From positions 16,767,655 through 16,831,654 of the forward strand of contig CM060081.1 of the NCBI GenBank assembly GCA_030533445.1: a stretch of 64,000 bases of DNA, given 5' to 3'. The DNA is from Cyprinodon diabolis (taxonomy: Eukaryota > Chordata > Actinopteri > Cyprinodontiformes > Cyprinodontidae). Below the pieces are notes generated by a model, which ran no database searches, was not told the origin of the DNA, and saw nothing but the letters and a program-made list of their open reading frames with translations. Made by a program: the position numbers and the translations under genes. Below are positions 11,705 to 23,679 of the stretch, piece by piece; positions within the stretch are counted from its first letter, which is position 1; each line of letters begins with the position of its first letter.

Positions 11705-12419
11705 TGTCATAATGGGTTTAAGGTGCCTAACCCACATGCAGAAACAACTCAGAAACAGGGGGAAAGTTAAGTGATTTATTACAAAATGTACAAAGTGGAA
11801 AAAAAACACGGGTTCTGGGTTCTGCGGTCTGGTCACAGGAGGATCATCACAGCTCAGAAAGGATTCAGATCTGCAGGGGGTGGGAACACTGTGAGTCCAG
11901 AGGCTTATCGGCAGGCAGAGGGCTGAGGGAGAGACTGAGACTGAGTGCAGGCAGGCAGGTTTCTGGCTGAGAGAAGGGATTCACATCTGCAGGGAGGGGG
12001 GCAACCTTGTGAGTCCAGAGGCTTATCGGCAGGCAGAGGGCTGAGGGCTGAGGCAGAGACTAAGGCTGAGAGCAGGCAGGCAGAATCCAGGCAAGAGCAG
12101 AGGCAGAGACTGAGACTGAGTGCAGGCAGGCAGATTCCAAGCCGAGGTTTCTGTCTCCAGAGTTTTCAGGTTTTCAGGCGAGTCAGGATCTGAGAGACAG
12201 GGAGAAACAGGTTCAGACAGGTTTCACAAAACAGGGTCTAGATCAGGCAGGCTGGCTCAGATTCTGCTAACCATTACTGGCAAACACTCTGGCAGGGAAG
12301 TGTCAGTCTCCTCCTCCTTAAGTAGGTCCTCTGACGAGGAAACATGTGTGTTGGTAAGCACAAGCCCTCAGGAAGGGATCCTCGGCGCCCTCTGGTGGAC
12401 AAGCCTCCGGATCCCAATA
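11705..12419 (-). mobile_element. Solo-LTR-like element, family A copy 2 (715 bp), antisense to the gene
   Basis: On the - strand it begins TATTGGGATCCGG and ends CATTATGACA. It matches the element at 19062-19774 at both ends and through the polyadenylation region (AATAAA, as TTTATT at 11775-11780; then TTCTGCATGTGGGTT). The flanks CATAA (11700-11704) and CATAC (12420-12424) are a 4/5 target duplication. The canonical TG start has become TA. Internally it carries a 116-bp tandem duplication (units starting 11861 and 11977) absent from a simple LTR. Confidence 0.72.
11861..12138. repeat. 116-bp tandem duplication plus partial third unit
   Basis: Units starting GGATTCAGATCTGCAGG (11861) and GGATTCACATCTGCAGG (11977) share GTGAGTCCAGAGGCTTATCG and the GGCAGGCAGAGGGCTGAGG stretch. 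A partial unit with GAGACTGAGACTGAGTGCAG ends near 12138. It lies inside the solo-LTR-like element. Confidence 0.8.
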
Positions 12420-13395
12420 CATACTAAAACAGAATTGTAGGTGCAATTTAACCCATCTTATTAGGAATCAATGAAGATCTGGTCCTTTGTGTACAGCTAC
12501 AACTATTTTGTTAAAAAAGGTGCAATAAACCATTAGACACAACCCAAGATGTGAGCCTGAGTCACCCAGCAGCTGAACAACTTAAAGCAACCAAGAGACT
12601 GAACACTTCTAAAAAGAAATTACTTTAACATTTACTAAATGTTTCAACCTAAAATAGGTTCCAGGTTCATACTTTGGTCATTTCTAATACTAAGGCTGCT
12701 TTTTTAAATGCATAACTTGTGTAATAAATAACATAAAAAATCAAGTTATAATACATGAAGTAAAAACGTATTTGAAGCAGCTTTATTAAGAGTCAAAAGA
12801 AAAAAAATTGGCAGATGTGGAAAATATTTTACCTATCAAATATGAATTCAGCAGAGATCAGACAGCAGCGTTGCTCTAATTGCCTTCTGTTCGGAGAGCT
12901 TCCTCCAAACCCCAGAGGAAGATCGTAACAACAGACCTCAATCAGAGATGACTTCAGCGCACTCTTGGCAGCAACCACTCCTTACATATTCAAACCAACA
13001 GTGAGATAGAAACTTTACTCAGATCCTTTGATTGAGGGAAAAGTTTTAAACAAAAAAATAAAAAAGCAAAAACTGCATATTCTGTATTCAAGTTGGCAGT
13101 CAGGAAAATCTTGTAACTAAAACTGAAGAAAACTAAACCAAAGAGTTGATTTAGTTGTTTATTGCCCCAATAAAAGCTCTCTAAGTATCGATTTTCTCAG
13201 TGTCACTGATTTTTCCATGTTACAGCTGATAAATATTATTAGCGCAATGTACATTTTAAGACATCTTTGTCTCTCTGGAAAAAAAAAATCCTCTGAAATC
13301 AGCCAAAAATAAAATCAGAGATCAAACAGTACAAAATTATGAAATGACCCTCCGACCAATTGGTCAGATGGTATCAGACAATGTGGACCCAGACA

Positions 13396-13414
13396 AAAAA
13401 AAAAAAAAAAAAAA
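13396..13414. repeat. Poly-A run
   Basis: About 19 A in a row inside an ACCAAAC-rich stretch (13330-13680). No retroposon body is recognised. Confidence 0.7.
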
Positions 13415-13867
13415 CAGGATAAAGGGACTCAGACCAAACAGCATTCACCCTATTTGGCTAACAACCATTTGGCTCAAACCAAACTGATTAGGACTAAACT
13501 GAATAAGATCACATGCTCAAACAAAAGGGACCAAGATGCATCCCATCAACACACCTTACATAAAACATCTGATCCTTTTTTGCCCTAATGCCCTTTGGCC
13601 CGAGACCAAACAGATATAAACCAATCAAGCCTATAAAAAAATGCACCATCAGACCAAAAGACCCCAGTAGAAACTAATTTAGACAACAGCAAACAGATTT
13701 GGAGAAATAAACCTGGGTAAAAATTGACAATTGAACTCGGAGAGAAATACCTAACTGCTGGTGCATATATAGCTTTAGATTCCACCAATTTTATAATCAC
13801 CATTATGTTGTTACCACTTCTATCCACTAGAATGTACAGTGATATTGTATTTGACACTTTTTTCCAG

Positions 13868-14013
13868 GTATATCTCTGAGTGCCCTTCCCATGTACCTGG
13901 GAGAAATATCCCCAAAACACATCAGAGGTTCCATTGGCCAGTTCAACTCCATCCTGATCTGCTTGGGAGTTTTCACAGGACAGGTGCTGGGCCTACCCGA
14001 GCTCCTGGGTCAG
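13868..14013 (+). CDS. slc2a9: SLC2A9-like exon: TM4 end, cytoplasmic loop, TM5 (human residues ~179-227)
   Basis: This 146-nt exon is preceded by TTTTTTCCAG and followed by GTCAGTG. It completes the split Gly, then encodes [20 protein letters not shown], the classical E...RG motif of the TM4-5 loop shared by sugar transporters. The loop Arg matches human R198. TM5 follows ([20 protein letters not shown]). The Gly in VFTGQ corresponds to human G216; both R198 and G216 are reported hypouricaemia positions. The exon ends in phase 0 after LLGQ, at the start of the TM5-6 loop. A 111-codon open frame on the opposite strand (13585-13920) overlaps it and is only a shadow. Confidence 0.94.
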
Positions 14014-16949
14014 GTCAGTGTGCAGATATATGTCTCCATATGTAATCAGTAGGTTTCAGAATTCTGCAGTGATTATTTGCTGCTTTATTCAGTTGACAAA
14101 TTAAAGAAAAGCCTGAGAACTCGCGCAACCTTGAAGTAGCACAATAGCATGTATGGTAGTAACTTCTCCTCTTTCACTAATAGCTCAAGTAGCTGATGTA
14201 TTCTCCAGAACCATGTGAACAGGCACCTTTTTATATGGTCTGTGTTTGTAACATGCGAAGTATGCAGAGTGGGTAGTGTTAACATTTAAACAACAGATCA
14301 GCTGGATTACGGCTGGAAAGCAACATATTTAATCTTGTCAATACACAAACTAGAACACGGGACTTTGTTGAATGTGCTTAATCAGTTTGCCTGTCTGTGC
14401 ATGAATTAGCATGCGGCTGCTGGTGTTTATTCTCTCACTCCATTATATTAAGCTCTTCAAAAATGAATAATCAAATAAACCTTAATTGGTCTGACAGACA
14501 TAGGATTTTTTTTTTCCCCGCAGTGATGACCCCTTGCACAGGTGAAAGATTTTTATTTCCTTTATTTTTTATTTCCTGCTGGCATAACAGAAACTCAATA
14601 AGAAAAAAAATCTTGGAAAAACCTTCTCATCATCGACACCTCCACTCTACGGTTTGTGAGACATGGAGGGGAGTGTCTTTTTAACAATTTCTGCTGCATT
14701 CTTGAATGCCTGGGAGAGAAACTGAAGGAGTTTGAAGTATTTTGAATGTTTTAAGTAGACCATAATATTGATATAATGGATTCTGAAAAAGTGATGAATT
14801 ATGAAATATAGAATAATATTTGGACTCGGGACTTTTCAATAAAAATTCCACACTGCTACTCATCTGGGTATATGTCAAATCCTTTAGATCCTCCAGTTTT
14901 AAGATATATTGCATGATACATGGCTGAGCAGTAAATACCTGTCACCTTGGGCCCTAAAACAAAAATACTGGCAACATCTCTGCTCCCTAAAAAGTAATGT
15001 AATAGAATGAAAACATTTACCATAACATCTCAGTATAGTCTAACATAGCTCCCATTTAACTCTAACGTTTAGATCATTAGTTGATGGATAGCTGCAAGAT
15101 GGACTGAATCTGGACTTGAAGCAGGTCTCTGCTGGACATCACACATCTTTAGAATCTTATGCCCCATGTTGCACAAAAGCTGTTCAGTGGCAAAAGTAAA
15201 AATTATTTTTACATTAAACTGTCATATGTACCTGCCCTGCAAAGATCAGCTATGTGTCCAGCAGATATTTGATCATAACAAACTACTCTGAGCAAAGGAT
15301 GCTGTCATGCAATTAGATACAGTGGAAGTTTTAATACTTGACCAAATAAGCTTTGGTCTGTCAGATGTTGCCCTGTGAATATTTGTCAAATAGGGCAGTG
15401 GGATTTGGACAGTAGGTTGAGTAAACAGGGTAGTGGCATTCTCAAACTGTAAACTCTGCAGACTTCTGATGACTTATGTGACAACTTCGCTTTAGTTATA
15501 AAAGCCTTTATTTACAGAAACGATTCAACTACCACTGACAATCATATCCCAGTTGATAAATCTTTAGCTTAGCTGGTGAAATTTAAATAAAAATATTCTG
15601 AGCAACATTTATATGATTAAAGAAAAATATTGAACTATGTATCATATAGAAAAAAATACTCATAAAAATGACTAATAACCATAACTAATAAAGTAATGAA
15701 ATTATATTAAAGTTCATTGTGGTTGTTTGTGAACCAAAAGGTCTGTAGTTGTTCTGGGTGCTTCTGCATGGCTTGTTAACTCAGCAGGCTGAGGGTTGTA
15801 GCTGGTGGAAGGAGAAAACCACTTCACTCAGTGATCGTAGAGTCCTTCTCCATGGATCTTTGGTCAGATTCTCTCCTGCAGGAGAAAGAATTATTACAGA
15901 CAGCTTGTCTTTGTGACTGCTGGGCTGAATTTCCCTATAATATCACAGAGATGCATCTGGTGATACTCCTTCTCTGGACATGTAATGAAAAGGGGTCATC
16001 TTCAATAAGTTCAAATGCAGTGCTTTATCAGTCTGTCATTTTGAGTCCCTACATATATGCTTGACTAGGAAATCTCAAACAGTTTGCCTAACTCTTTTTG
16101 GGCCTTAACTCAGTGATTCACTGAAGATCCTCACTGTCAGTCTACAATACAGTATAAGATGGTGATGATCTTGGGCTGTGGTGCTGCTAGATCAAATTGC
16201 TTTGGATAGCTAAGTTCCCTAATTAAAGGTAAATGGACTGAATACCTATGGGGCTTCTCTAGTCATACAGACCACTCATAGCAATTTACACAACAGGCAT
16301 ATTCACCTAATCACATATCGCAGTGTGACAAAACATCAAATAAAGGTCAAGGAAATCCCCATATGAAAAAAAACGCATTTTCTATTTATCCAGTTTATTC
16401 TCCTCTGAAAAAGAAATAGGTTTGATCTTATAAGACAATTTAAGTAATGAAGAGAAAATCAAAAGACATCTCTGAGGGAAAAATACTGTTTTACATCATT
16501 ATGAATTTATAAGGCCACTAGTTGTATTGTCAGAATATGGGTAACGACACTTAATAGAGCTTAAGGCCTGAGATTGGTCTTGGATGTCAAGGTTAAATGT
16601 TTTTAATCTGAAAACAAAACATAATATGAGTCACTGTGATGCTGAGCCAGTGATCTATTCAGCTGGAAAACCACCTTTAACTGTTTGCATTACAATGGCT
16701 TTGCTTTCTTCCCTCATATTCTATAATGAACAAAGGTGGGAAAGGTAGAACAGTCATAAAATGTTTAGTGTAAGAAAGGTTTTCCCACAATGCCAGAGAA
16801 GTAGAGATTATGTATTTCCACTCTCCTCATACATGTAAGTATTTTTATCATCAGGATTAATAATTCATCAGCAGAAGAAAGTCATTAAAAATGCACCTCA
16901 AATCAGACATGACCATAAACTGTATAACACAGTTCCGTTTATCTGATAT

Positions 16950-17926
16950 TGTCAGGCTGGCTGGAGGTTTTTGAGGACCCAAATGCAGAGATGAGGAGGC
17001 AGAGATGAGTTTGCAGATTTAATGAGTTTCTACAGGCAACTGAGGCAAAAAAATAAAACAAAACAAAGAAACAAAATAAAAATCTAGGAGATGTTAAAGA
17101 TCTGTGTCTGCACCTTGAAGCTTTCTCTCTATGGTTATTTTTCCTGAAAAGAGATCACTCGGGACAAACTTTCAATAACGCTTCATAATGTATATGTATT
17201 AAACAACCATGAGATATAACAACATATTTTGATAGAAATTGTAATCTTACTAAGATGAGAGAAGTTGCTTAGAGTTACAGAAGGCAGCACTTACGAGCCG
17301 GGGTCACTTCACGGGAAGTGGTCCTTAAAAACAGGTAGAGAAGCATTTTATACCTCAGTATGCCACATCATCACATCATTACATCATACACGTTTGCAGA
17401 TGAGGAGACATCCATGACTCCAGCCTTATCAAATTATGACACTTTGTTCTTAGCTGAAGGACACCACTCTCATTCCATTCCCAAATATTTGTCACGTACA
17501 GAATGAAGATTATAACTGTGTATCCGGACAGAGGAGCTGTATTAATTAGATAATCTACTAGGGAAAACATTAGTTCTGACCTGCAACAGGCAGCTAATAT
17601 TAAGTGTATTAAACTTCAAACATCATCAATGATAATTATCCTAACAGGGAACAGAAGGGTAAACAAACACGAGGAGCCAGGAAATGACAGAGCAACCAAA
17701 CTACAACCACAAGAAACCAGCACTGAGTTACTGCAGAGGTGGTGTATATATGGGGAACAGAACAATGGATTGGCTAATGACCTGAGATGTGAGTGGAATT
17801 AAGAAGAAGGAAGCCAAGGGGAAAAGAACAACAGAGAGTAGCTCAAAAAATCAACAGCTAGAAACAACTACAAAGACACAAAAACTACAAAGAAAATTAT
17901 CCAAAACAGTGGAAAGAACCCTGACA
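16950..17926 (-). mobile_element. LTR-like element, 977 bp, with 5-bp TSD GATAT
   Basis: The ends are TGTCAGG...CCTGACA (7-bp inverted termini, TG...CA), flanked on both sides by GATAT (16945-16949 and 17927-17931). On the - strand there is a TATATA box (17745-17750) upstream of a region ending CTCTGCATTTGGGTCCT, similar in layout to the polyadenylation end of the family at 11705/19062. It has no coding capacity. A solo LTR is the simplest reading; another transposon type with a 5-bp TSD is possible. Orientation is inferred. Confidence 0.65.
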
Positions 17927-19061
17927 GATATAGTACTGCTCAGCATTTCACTTTATTGTTTTAGCAGACAACACCAGCAGCACTATAATGTGTTTAAATA
18001 CTATGCATGGTGCTGTATCAGTTATTTGATAATGGTACGGAAAACCCTGTGAGGTTATTTTAATCAAATGCAGAACTTGCAGGACACTATGTTGGATGAA
18101 GTATATGATACAAAGGATTTATAATCAGATCTTTCTGTTTTAAAAGTGCTTTGTACAAATAAGCAAAGTTTTTAATGTAAAAAATGTATGTCTTATTTTT
18201 ATTTGATTACTTTTGATTTAAATTGAACTTTGGGTTTTGAAAATTGTTAATGAGAATCATGAGCAGCATGTGTAGGAATGACATTTATATATAAATTACT
18301 TTGCTGCTGACATCAACTTTTGACAAAGGCATCATATGTAATAAGTTACTTTATGAGGCCACCCATCAGCCCTCATTGTCCATACTCTCCTGTCAGCCTG
18401 CTTCCCTCCTCGTCTTCCTTGAGACATTAATGTAAGAGTTGGCAACAAAGGTTTAAATGCCAAGGTCTTTCTAACTGATGAGGTCTCACTGCTCCGTTCT
18501 GAATTTTTCAACTCTACGGCCTCACAGCAGATCGTTGCAGTTTGACTTGACATTCAAGCCTGAGTTGCCCCTGCAGAGAAAGAGAGAAAGGGAAATTTCA
18601 TCTCTGCTCTCACTTAATTATTTTTCTTCACTTTCCCTGTCTGGTTGCCCACACTGCCCATCAGCCATCTCTATGAGAAAAAAAAAAAGAAAAGAAAACT
18701 TTTACCCTTCACAGTTCGTGTCTAAGTCTATCTGTCTGTCCTATTTCTTTTAGATAACACCAGGAATTCTCAGTCACACCTTGTTAACCCAGAGGAAGTG
18801 TTACCCACTCTGTCACTTCACACCTTATTGGCCGTTGTAACAAAACATTGGGTACGGGTGGTGTTGATTTAGCCTGCCACTGAAAGATTGTCATGACAGG
18901 GATCCATCATAGCTCAATTATTTGTGTGCTGCATTCTTAGTTTATCTTTTCAGGTTGGAAACAGACATAGGCCTAAGGCATACAAGCTTTGAAATTCAAT
19001 CTGTCATGTCATGTGAACATAGGGCTAATAATATCAACAGCTTTCCCTTTGGCATATTATG

Positions 19062-19774
19062 TGTTGGGATCTGGAGATGTACCACCTTTCTCCAGCAGAG
19101 TGCGCTGTGGGTCTCCTGGGCTGGAGCCCTCCAGAACACCTGACGTTCATCAACCCATCAGGAGACCTGCCTTCATAAGCAGCAACCAGACCTTCCTTCG
19201 ACGCCGCAGTGTTGACCTAGTTTGGTTAGCGAACCTGAGCCTCTGTTACCTGAAAGAATCTTTGTTATCTCAAGAGAGAAACCTGATTCTAATCTGCCTC
19301 TGTCTTTGCTCACAGGAAACCTGTCTCAAGTCTGAAGCTCTGGATGAGCTTAACCTGCCTGCCAGCCCTGGTGAGCCAAACCTGAAGATTCCAATCTGGA
19401 TTCCTCCTGCTGCTCTCAGAGAAGAGCTGGAAACTCTGATCAAGGTCTGCCTTTCAAAGTCAGAAGCTAGACGCTGCTGCTGCTTGTGCACTCTGCTGAA
19501 CCAACAGTCTCTGGACCCAACGGTTCCCTCTCTCTCAAGTAAAGCCTGGACTTCTTCAAGGTAGACTCTGAATTATCTAAAGACTCAATTTATCATCTGA
19601 CTGCCTGGCTAATCAAACTGTCCGTCTCTGCAGACATCAGTGAACCCAACCCGTACCAGTACCCGAACCTGTTCATGTCTTTTGTGAAAACCTTTTTCAA
19701 TAAACTCTGTTAAACTTTTACTCAGCCTCCGTTTGTGTTCTGCATGTGGGTTTAGCTTTAAACCAATCATGACA
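19062..19774 (+). mobile_element. Solo-LTR-like element, family A copy 1 (713 bp), 5-bp TSD TTATG
   Basis: It starts TGTTGGGATCTGG, ends AATCATGACA, and is flanked by a perfect TTATG duplication (19057-19061 and 19775-19779). AATAAA is at 19699-19704, about 70 bp before the end, as expected of an R/U5 boundary. A - strand copy of nearly equal length is at 11705-12419. The 191-codon open frame running through it resembles no protein I know and is probably chance. Confidence 0.78.
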
Positions 19775-20624
19775 TTATGTAGTCTTTAGATCACCAATTC
19801 ATTTTGGCTCGGAAATAAAAAAAAAACAAATTGTGGTATATGTGCTCTGAAAATAATTAACTGTATTTACAGCCTGCAATCATATCTGTTTACATTTCTC
19901 GATGTTTATTTTTATATCAGGATTATAATTTTGAAAAAATTGAAGAGTTTGGAATGCTTCAAATTCTCCTGATACTTAATATAAAGTTAAGCTAAAAAGA
20001 TAACTGAATGACAGATATACTAAATAGGGATGGTTATACTAAAGTACTGAGGAAAGTTACGGTGCTTATAATCAAACCTTTGGAACAGTTTTGACTGTAC
20101 CATGGCCTTGAATCTGGAGCAGATACTACAGACAAGTCCATACCCTGGAAAAGAACTGCAATCTAACAAATTGCCTGGCTCAGCATGGCCCTGGAGCAGT
20201 TTGCTTGAAGTGTAGATGCATATTGGGCAAAGTTACCAACAGCAACAGGATAAGATTAATGTAAGAGCAGCACATTTAGGTAGGGTAATAAAAGACTTGC
20301 AGGCGTGGATCTGAATTTAAACATGAAAGTAGAAGCAACAACCAATTAAGACAGACTACACCCTGCTTTTTTTCTTTTTGATCAGTGCAAAATTGGAACT
20401 ATACTGGTCCCAGACAATCTGTTTTAACTTCTTGATGCTGTGTGGCCTAGTTTAAAAATCCTTGTGTGAAAGCAAACCAGGACAAATAAAAAAGTGAATT
20501 GTCTGTCTTTTACTGATATCTTGTGTGGGGTTCTGAATTGGATTTCTACTTGCTCTGTTGTCTCCAAGGTGGCACCACACACTAGGATATCAACCCAAGA
20601 CAATCCAGCAGCATTTAGGATTAA

Positions 20625-20830
20625 TCCCTCCCTCCCACCTTCCCTCCCTCCCTCCCTCCCTCCTTCCCTCCCTCCCTCCCTCCCTCCATCCATCCATCCA
20701 TCCATCCATTTTCTTCTGCTTATCTGTTAGGGTCACAGTGGGGCTGTTGCCTTATTCCAGCAATCTAAGGGGGAAAGGCGGGGTAAACCCTGGACACCCT
20801 CATATGGTCACCAGTCTGTCATGATGTTGA
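20625..20830 (-). mobile_element. SINE-like element copy 2 (3' part, reversed) with expanded tail
   Basis: Downstream of the microsatellite the sequence (CTGCTTATCTGTTAGGGTCACAG, then AGGCGGGGTAAACCCTGGACA and ACCAGTCTGTCA) is the reverse complement of the 3' half of the element at 4439-4742/39640-39810. The (CCAT)n/(CCCT)n tract is therefore its (ATGG)n tail, secondarily expanded. Confidence 0.7.
20628..20709. repeat. (CCCT)n followed by (CCAT)n microsatellite
   Basis: Roughly 55 bp of CCCT-type units, interrupted once by CCTT, pass into six CCAT units ending at 20709. In reading frames this gives artefactual Leu/Pro/Ser runs. Confidence 0.95.
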
Positions 20831-22167
20831 ATTTCAGTCCCAATTAGTTTCCATTCCACCACACACGGTGGAATGGAGTCGAGAATTGGATCTGGGACAT
20901 ATACTTCTCAGAAGGGAAATCGGCATAATGGTCTTTATAGTGAATCCATTCTAAACAGAGTACGTCTGAAGAGAAAGCTGGGTGTTTGAACTGTGTTTTT
21001 TTTTTTTATAAGGAACACTTAACTTATCATCTTAAAAATGTAAAATATCACAGATTTCTGTTAGCATAATATATCATCCAATAGAATGTGGTGAAGCAAA
21101 ATATTACTTGCCCATTATGCCAGTTCTGTTAGCTCTACGTCTGCCGAAGACACAGATGTCCATCCCAATTAACACTGGGATGTAACTCAATGGTGAAATA
21201 AATTATTTTTATTTGTCGTTTAAACCGTTGCGTATATTAGCTGCAACATATAAATCAAGATGCTATGAACGAAAAATGACCAGGATTTTTACATTTTGGG
21301 ATAATATCGTCTGATAAAGACTACATTTATATACATCTTTAAGCCAGAATGATTTGACATTTAAATATGATTCACTACGACTTTAACCTCCTTGACTATT
21401 CTTTTAGGATTTTCTGATTGTTGACTTTTTTGCTTATTCATCCAGCAGTTTTGTCCATTTCTTATACACCAGACAACTGCATAGTCATTCCAGTATTTCA
21501 CCACAAGACATAAGTCTGTCTGTCTTTTACTGAAAGTCTGAGGTGTACAGAGTTAAAGGGAATAGGGAGAGAACAGTCCCCTATAGTGTCCATGTGCTGC
21601 TGTGTACCTGCTTAGACACTTGACCCTTCAGCCTCACAAACTGTGGTCCTTTTGTCCACCAGTCTTTGATCAAGGTAATTATTAAGACCTCCAACTGAGT
21701 CTTGTGAAGTTCCTGGGTTAGGATACATTTTAAAGGGTGCTGTACAATTTCAAAGAGCTGCTCTGCACAGGCCTTCAGGGATATAGGGCTGACATCAGCT
21801 GAGCCTGTTACCTTATTCATATTTAGTCTCTTCAGTTACCTCTTTACTTGAATTTTAAAAAAGTTGGACCCCTGGTATGGAGTTGACACTTAGAAAACAA
21901 AAGGCGTCCAATAGCCCTAAATGATTATATATATGTCTGACAACATGATCTTAGTATACACCCAAAAATGCCTATTTTAGCTTTATTTAATCAAATATCT
22001 CAGTATTCAGTTGGATTTCTTTAATAGCAATAAATAATAGCAACCAGTGATGCTTGAAGCTTTTAAACCAATCACGGACGTTCTACAGATCACTCACATT
22101 GAGGAAATAAATTGTAGATTCAAGCTTGCTCAAACTCCAGACAAAATTGCCAGTCAGTCACGGGCAG

Positions 22168-22300
22168 CAGTGTTGCCAATTTAACCATTTTGTCACCATA
22201 TGTAGCAACTCTTCAGCCCCCTCCAATTACCTGTTTTCAAAAAAGCAACAAGAGAAATAATCTAGCGACTTTTTTCTGTGTTGTCAGAGAATTTAACCAC
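22168..22300. mobile_element. Possible MITE fragment (AGCAGTGTTGCCAA terminus)
   Basis: CAGTGTTGCCAATTTAACC with later TAGCAACT and AATCTAGCGACTTTTT resembles a fish repeat terminus that starts with CAGTGTTGCCAA. No opposite end or TSD was found. Confidence 0.3.
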
Positions 22301-23334
22301 AAAATTTGCAAGCTCTGATCTCTTTGAGTTTACTTTCTTTAGCTAGCAGCGAGTGCTGCTCTAAGCCACTCCCAATTTTAAAGCACCTGACAGTGGGCCA
22401 GTCTGGTTGGACATTTGATTACCAACTCTGGTCGCTGCTGACAATTAAGCAAATTTCACCTGCTCTGCCCCTGCTCTAACATGAACAAAATCAATTTTGA
22501 CTGCAAGTTGCATCTGTTATCGTGAGCAAGACTTACTGTTTAGGTGTAAACGGCACAGTCACAAATGCCAGAACTATGAAGTTTCATTCAAAATGGAAGT
22601 AGTAACACCATTTTGAAGGTGAAGGTAGGCAGTCAGTGGAACGGTTGTATTGCATAAAGGGCCTTGAAGATTAAGATGTTTTTATTACAACAAGTTTGTG
22701 GTCAAGGCACAACTTGCTTGGATTTAAGCAAATATTACAAGAACAATCCATCCATTCATTCATCCATCAGATGGCTGAACCCCTTATAAATTGATCCACC
22801 ATTACTATATCTCTGATCCAGCTAGGATGATATTATTAAACCCATGATCATTGTGAACTGTAAGTCATAAGACTGGATTGCAAAACAATTGTTGACAAAG
22901 GACAAAACAAAGACAGTAGCATAAGCACAATCTGTTGTGGACAGAACAAAGAAATAATATCTTCCTCCACTGATGTTAGAAATATCAGCAGATGTGTCAT
23001 ATGATGCAGATAATAACATGCTGAGGATGGAATGCAGCAGCTTTTCTTGGATTTAATGCATTTGGATGACACACATTAGGACATGAGGGCAGTCAAAGAG
23101 GAAATCTTTGTACATGTGGACTCTACGTGCCATGTTCCCAGTGGTTGATCTAGAACATTTTACATGTGGGTCAAAGGGGACGAAAAATGTCTAGGCAGGG
23201 CAGCAATGCTTGTTGATTGTGTTTGAACATTGTGTTTGTTTGTGTCATTGTTTTTGCTGGGAAACAAAGATTAATTTTAGGTATAGGCTAACTAAGAGAA
23301 AAAAAATGTTTCACAAAATATATAAAAAACACAG

Positions 23335-23490
23335 AACAGTGTTGTTTTTGTCAACGAGAACGATGACGAAAATATATCATTGACGCTCCTTTTTTCATGA
23401 AGATAACAAAAACTGATGAGCTAAATATGGATCTCTTATGACGAAAACATGATGACTCGGGTGTGAGTTTTCGTTAAAGAGATGAGTGAA
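23335..23490. mobile_element. Possible MITE fragment (GTTTTTGTCAACGAGAACG terminus)
   Basis: GTTGTTTTTGTCAACGAGAAC and GATGACGAAAAT repeats, with a partly reversed TTTTCGTTAAAG at the right, look like a decayed inverted-repeat element. Ends are not defined. Confidence 0.4.
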
Positions 23491-23679
23491 TAACATTTTT
23501 AATAAAAATGTTTAAAATGCATCATTTAGCTGTAATCTGTTATACAAGCTAAGCTTTATCAGCCATGCAGCTGCATGTTGTTTTGTCATGCGGCCCACCT
23601 GGCGTACTGCAATGCACATTCTGCATTAACATAGATGGAACATTGCAGCAGTGGAATGGATGGAAACCTTGCATTGTTA

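Larger units (their letters stand above)
9439..13867 (+). other. Intron of slc2a9-like gene (4429 bp)
   Basis: GTCAGT...TTCCAG intron. It contains the dead Tc1/mariner element (10207-11480) and a solo-LTR-like element (11705-12419). Just before exon 3 is a stretch (13330-13680) rich in ACCAAAC/CAGACCA motifs and a poly-A run (13396-13414). Nothing recognisable lies in 9439-10200. Confidence 0.9.

Noticed and set aside
13585..13920. 111-codon open frame on the - strand overlapping exon 3
   Set aside because: It is antisense to a well-supported exon and resembles no protein; a chance frame.
18989..19564. 191-codon open frame on the + strand
   Set aside because: It lies almost wholly inside a solo-LTR-like element (19062-19774), has no domain I recognise, and the sister copy does not keep it.
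20424..20730. Gly/Arg/Glu-rich and Leu/Pro-rich frames
   Set aside because: Translations of the CCCT/CCAT microsatellite on either strand.
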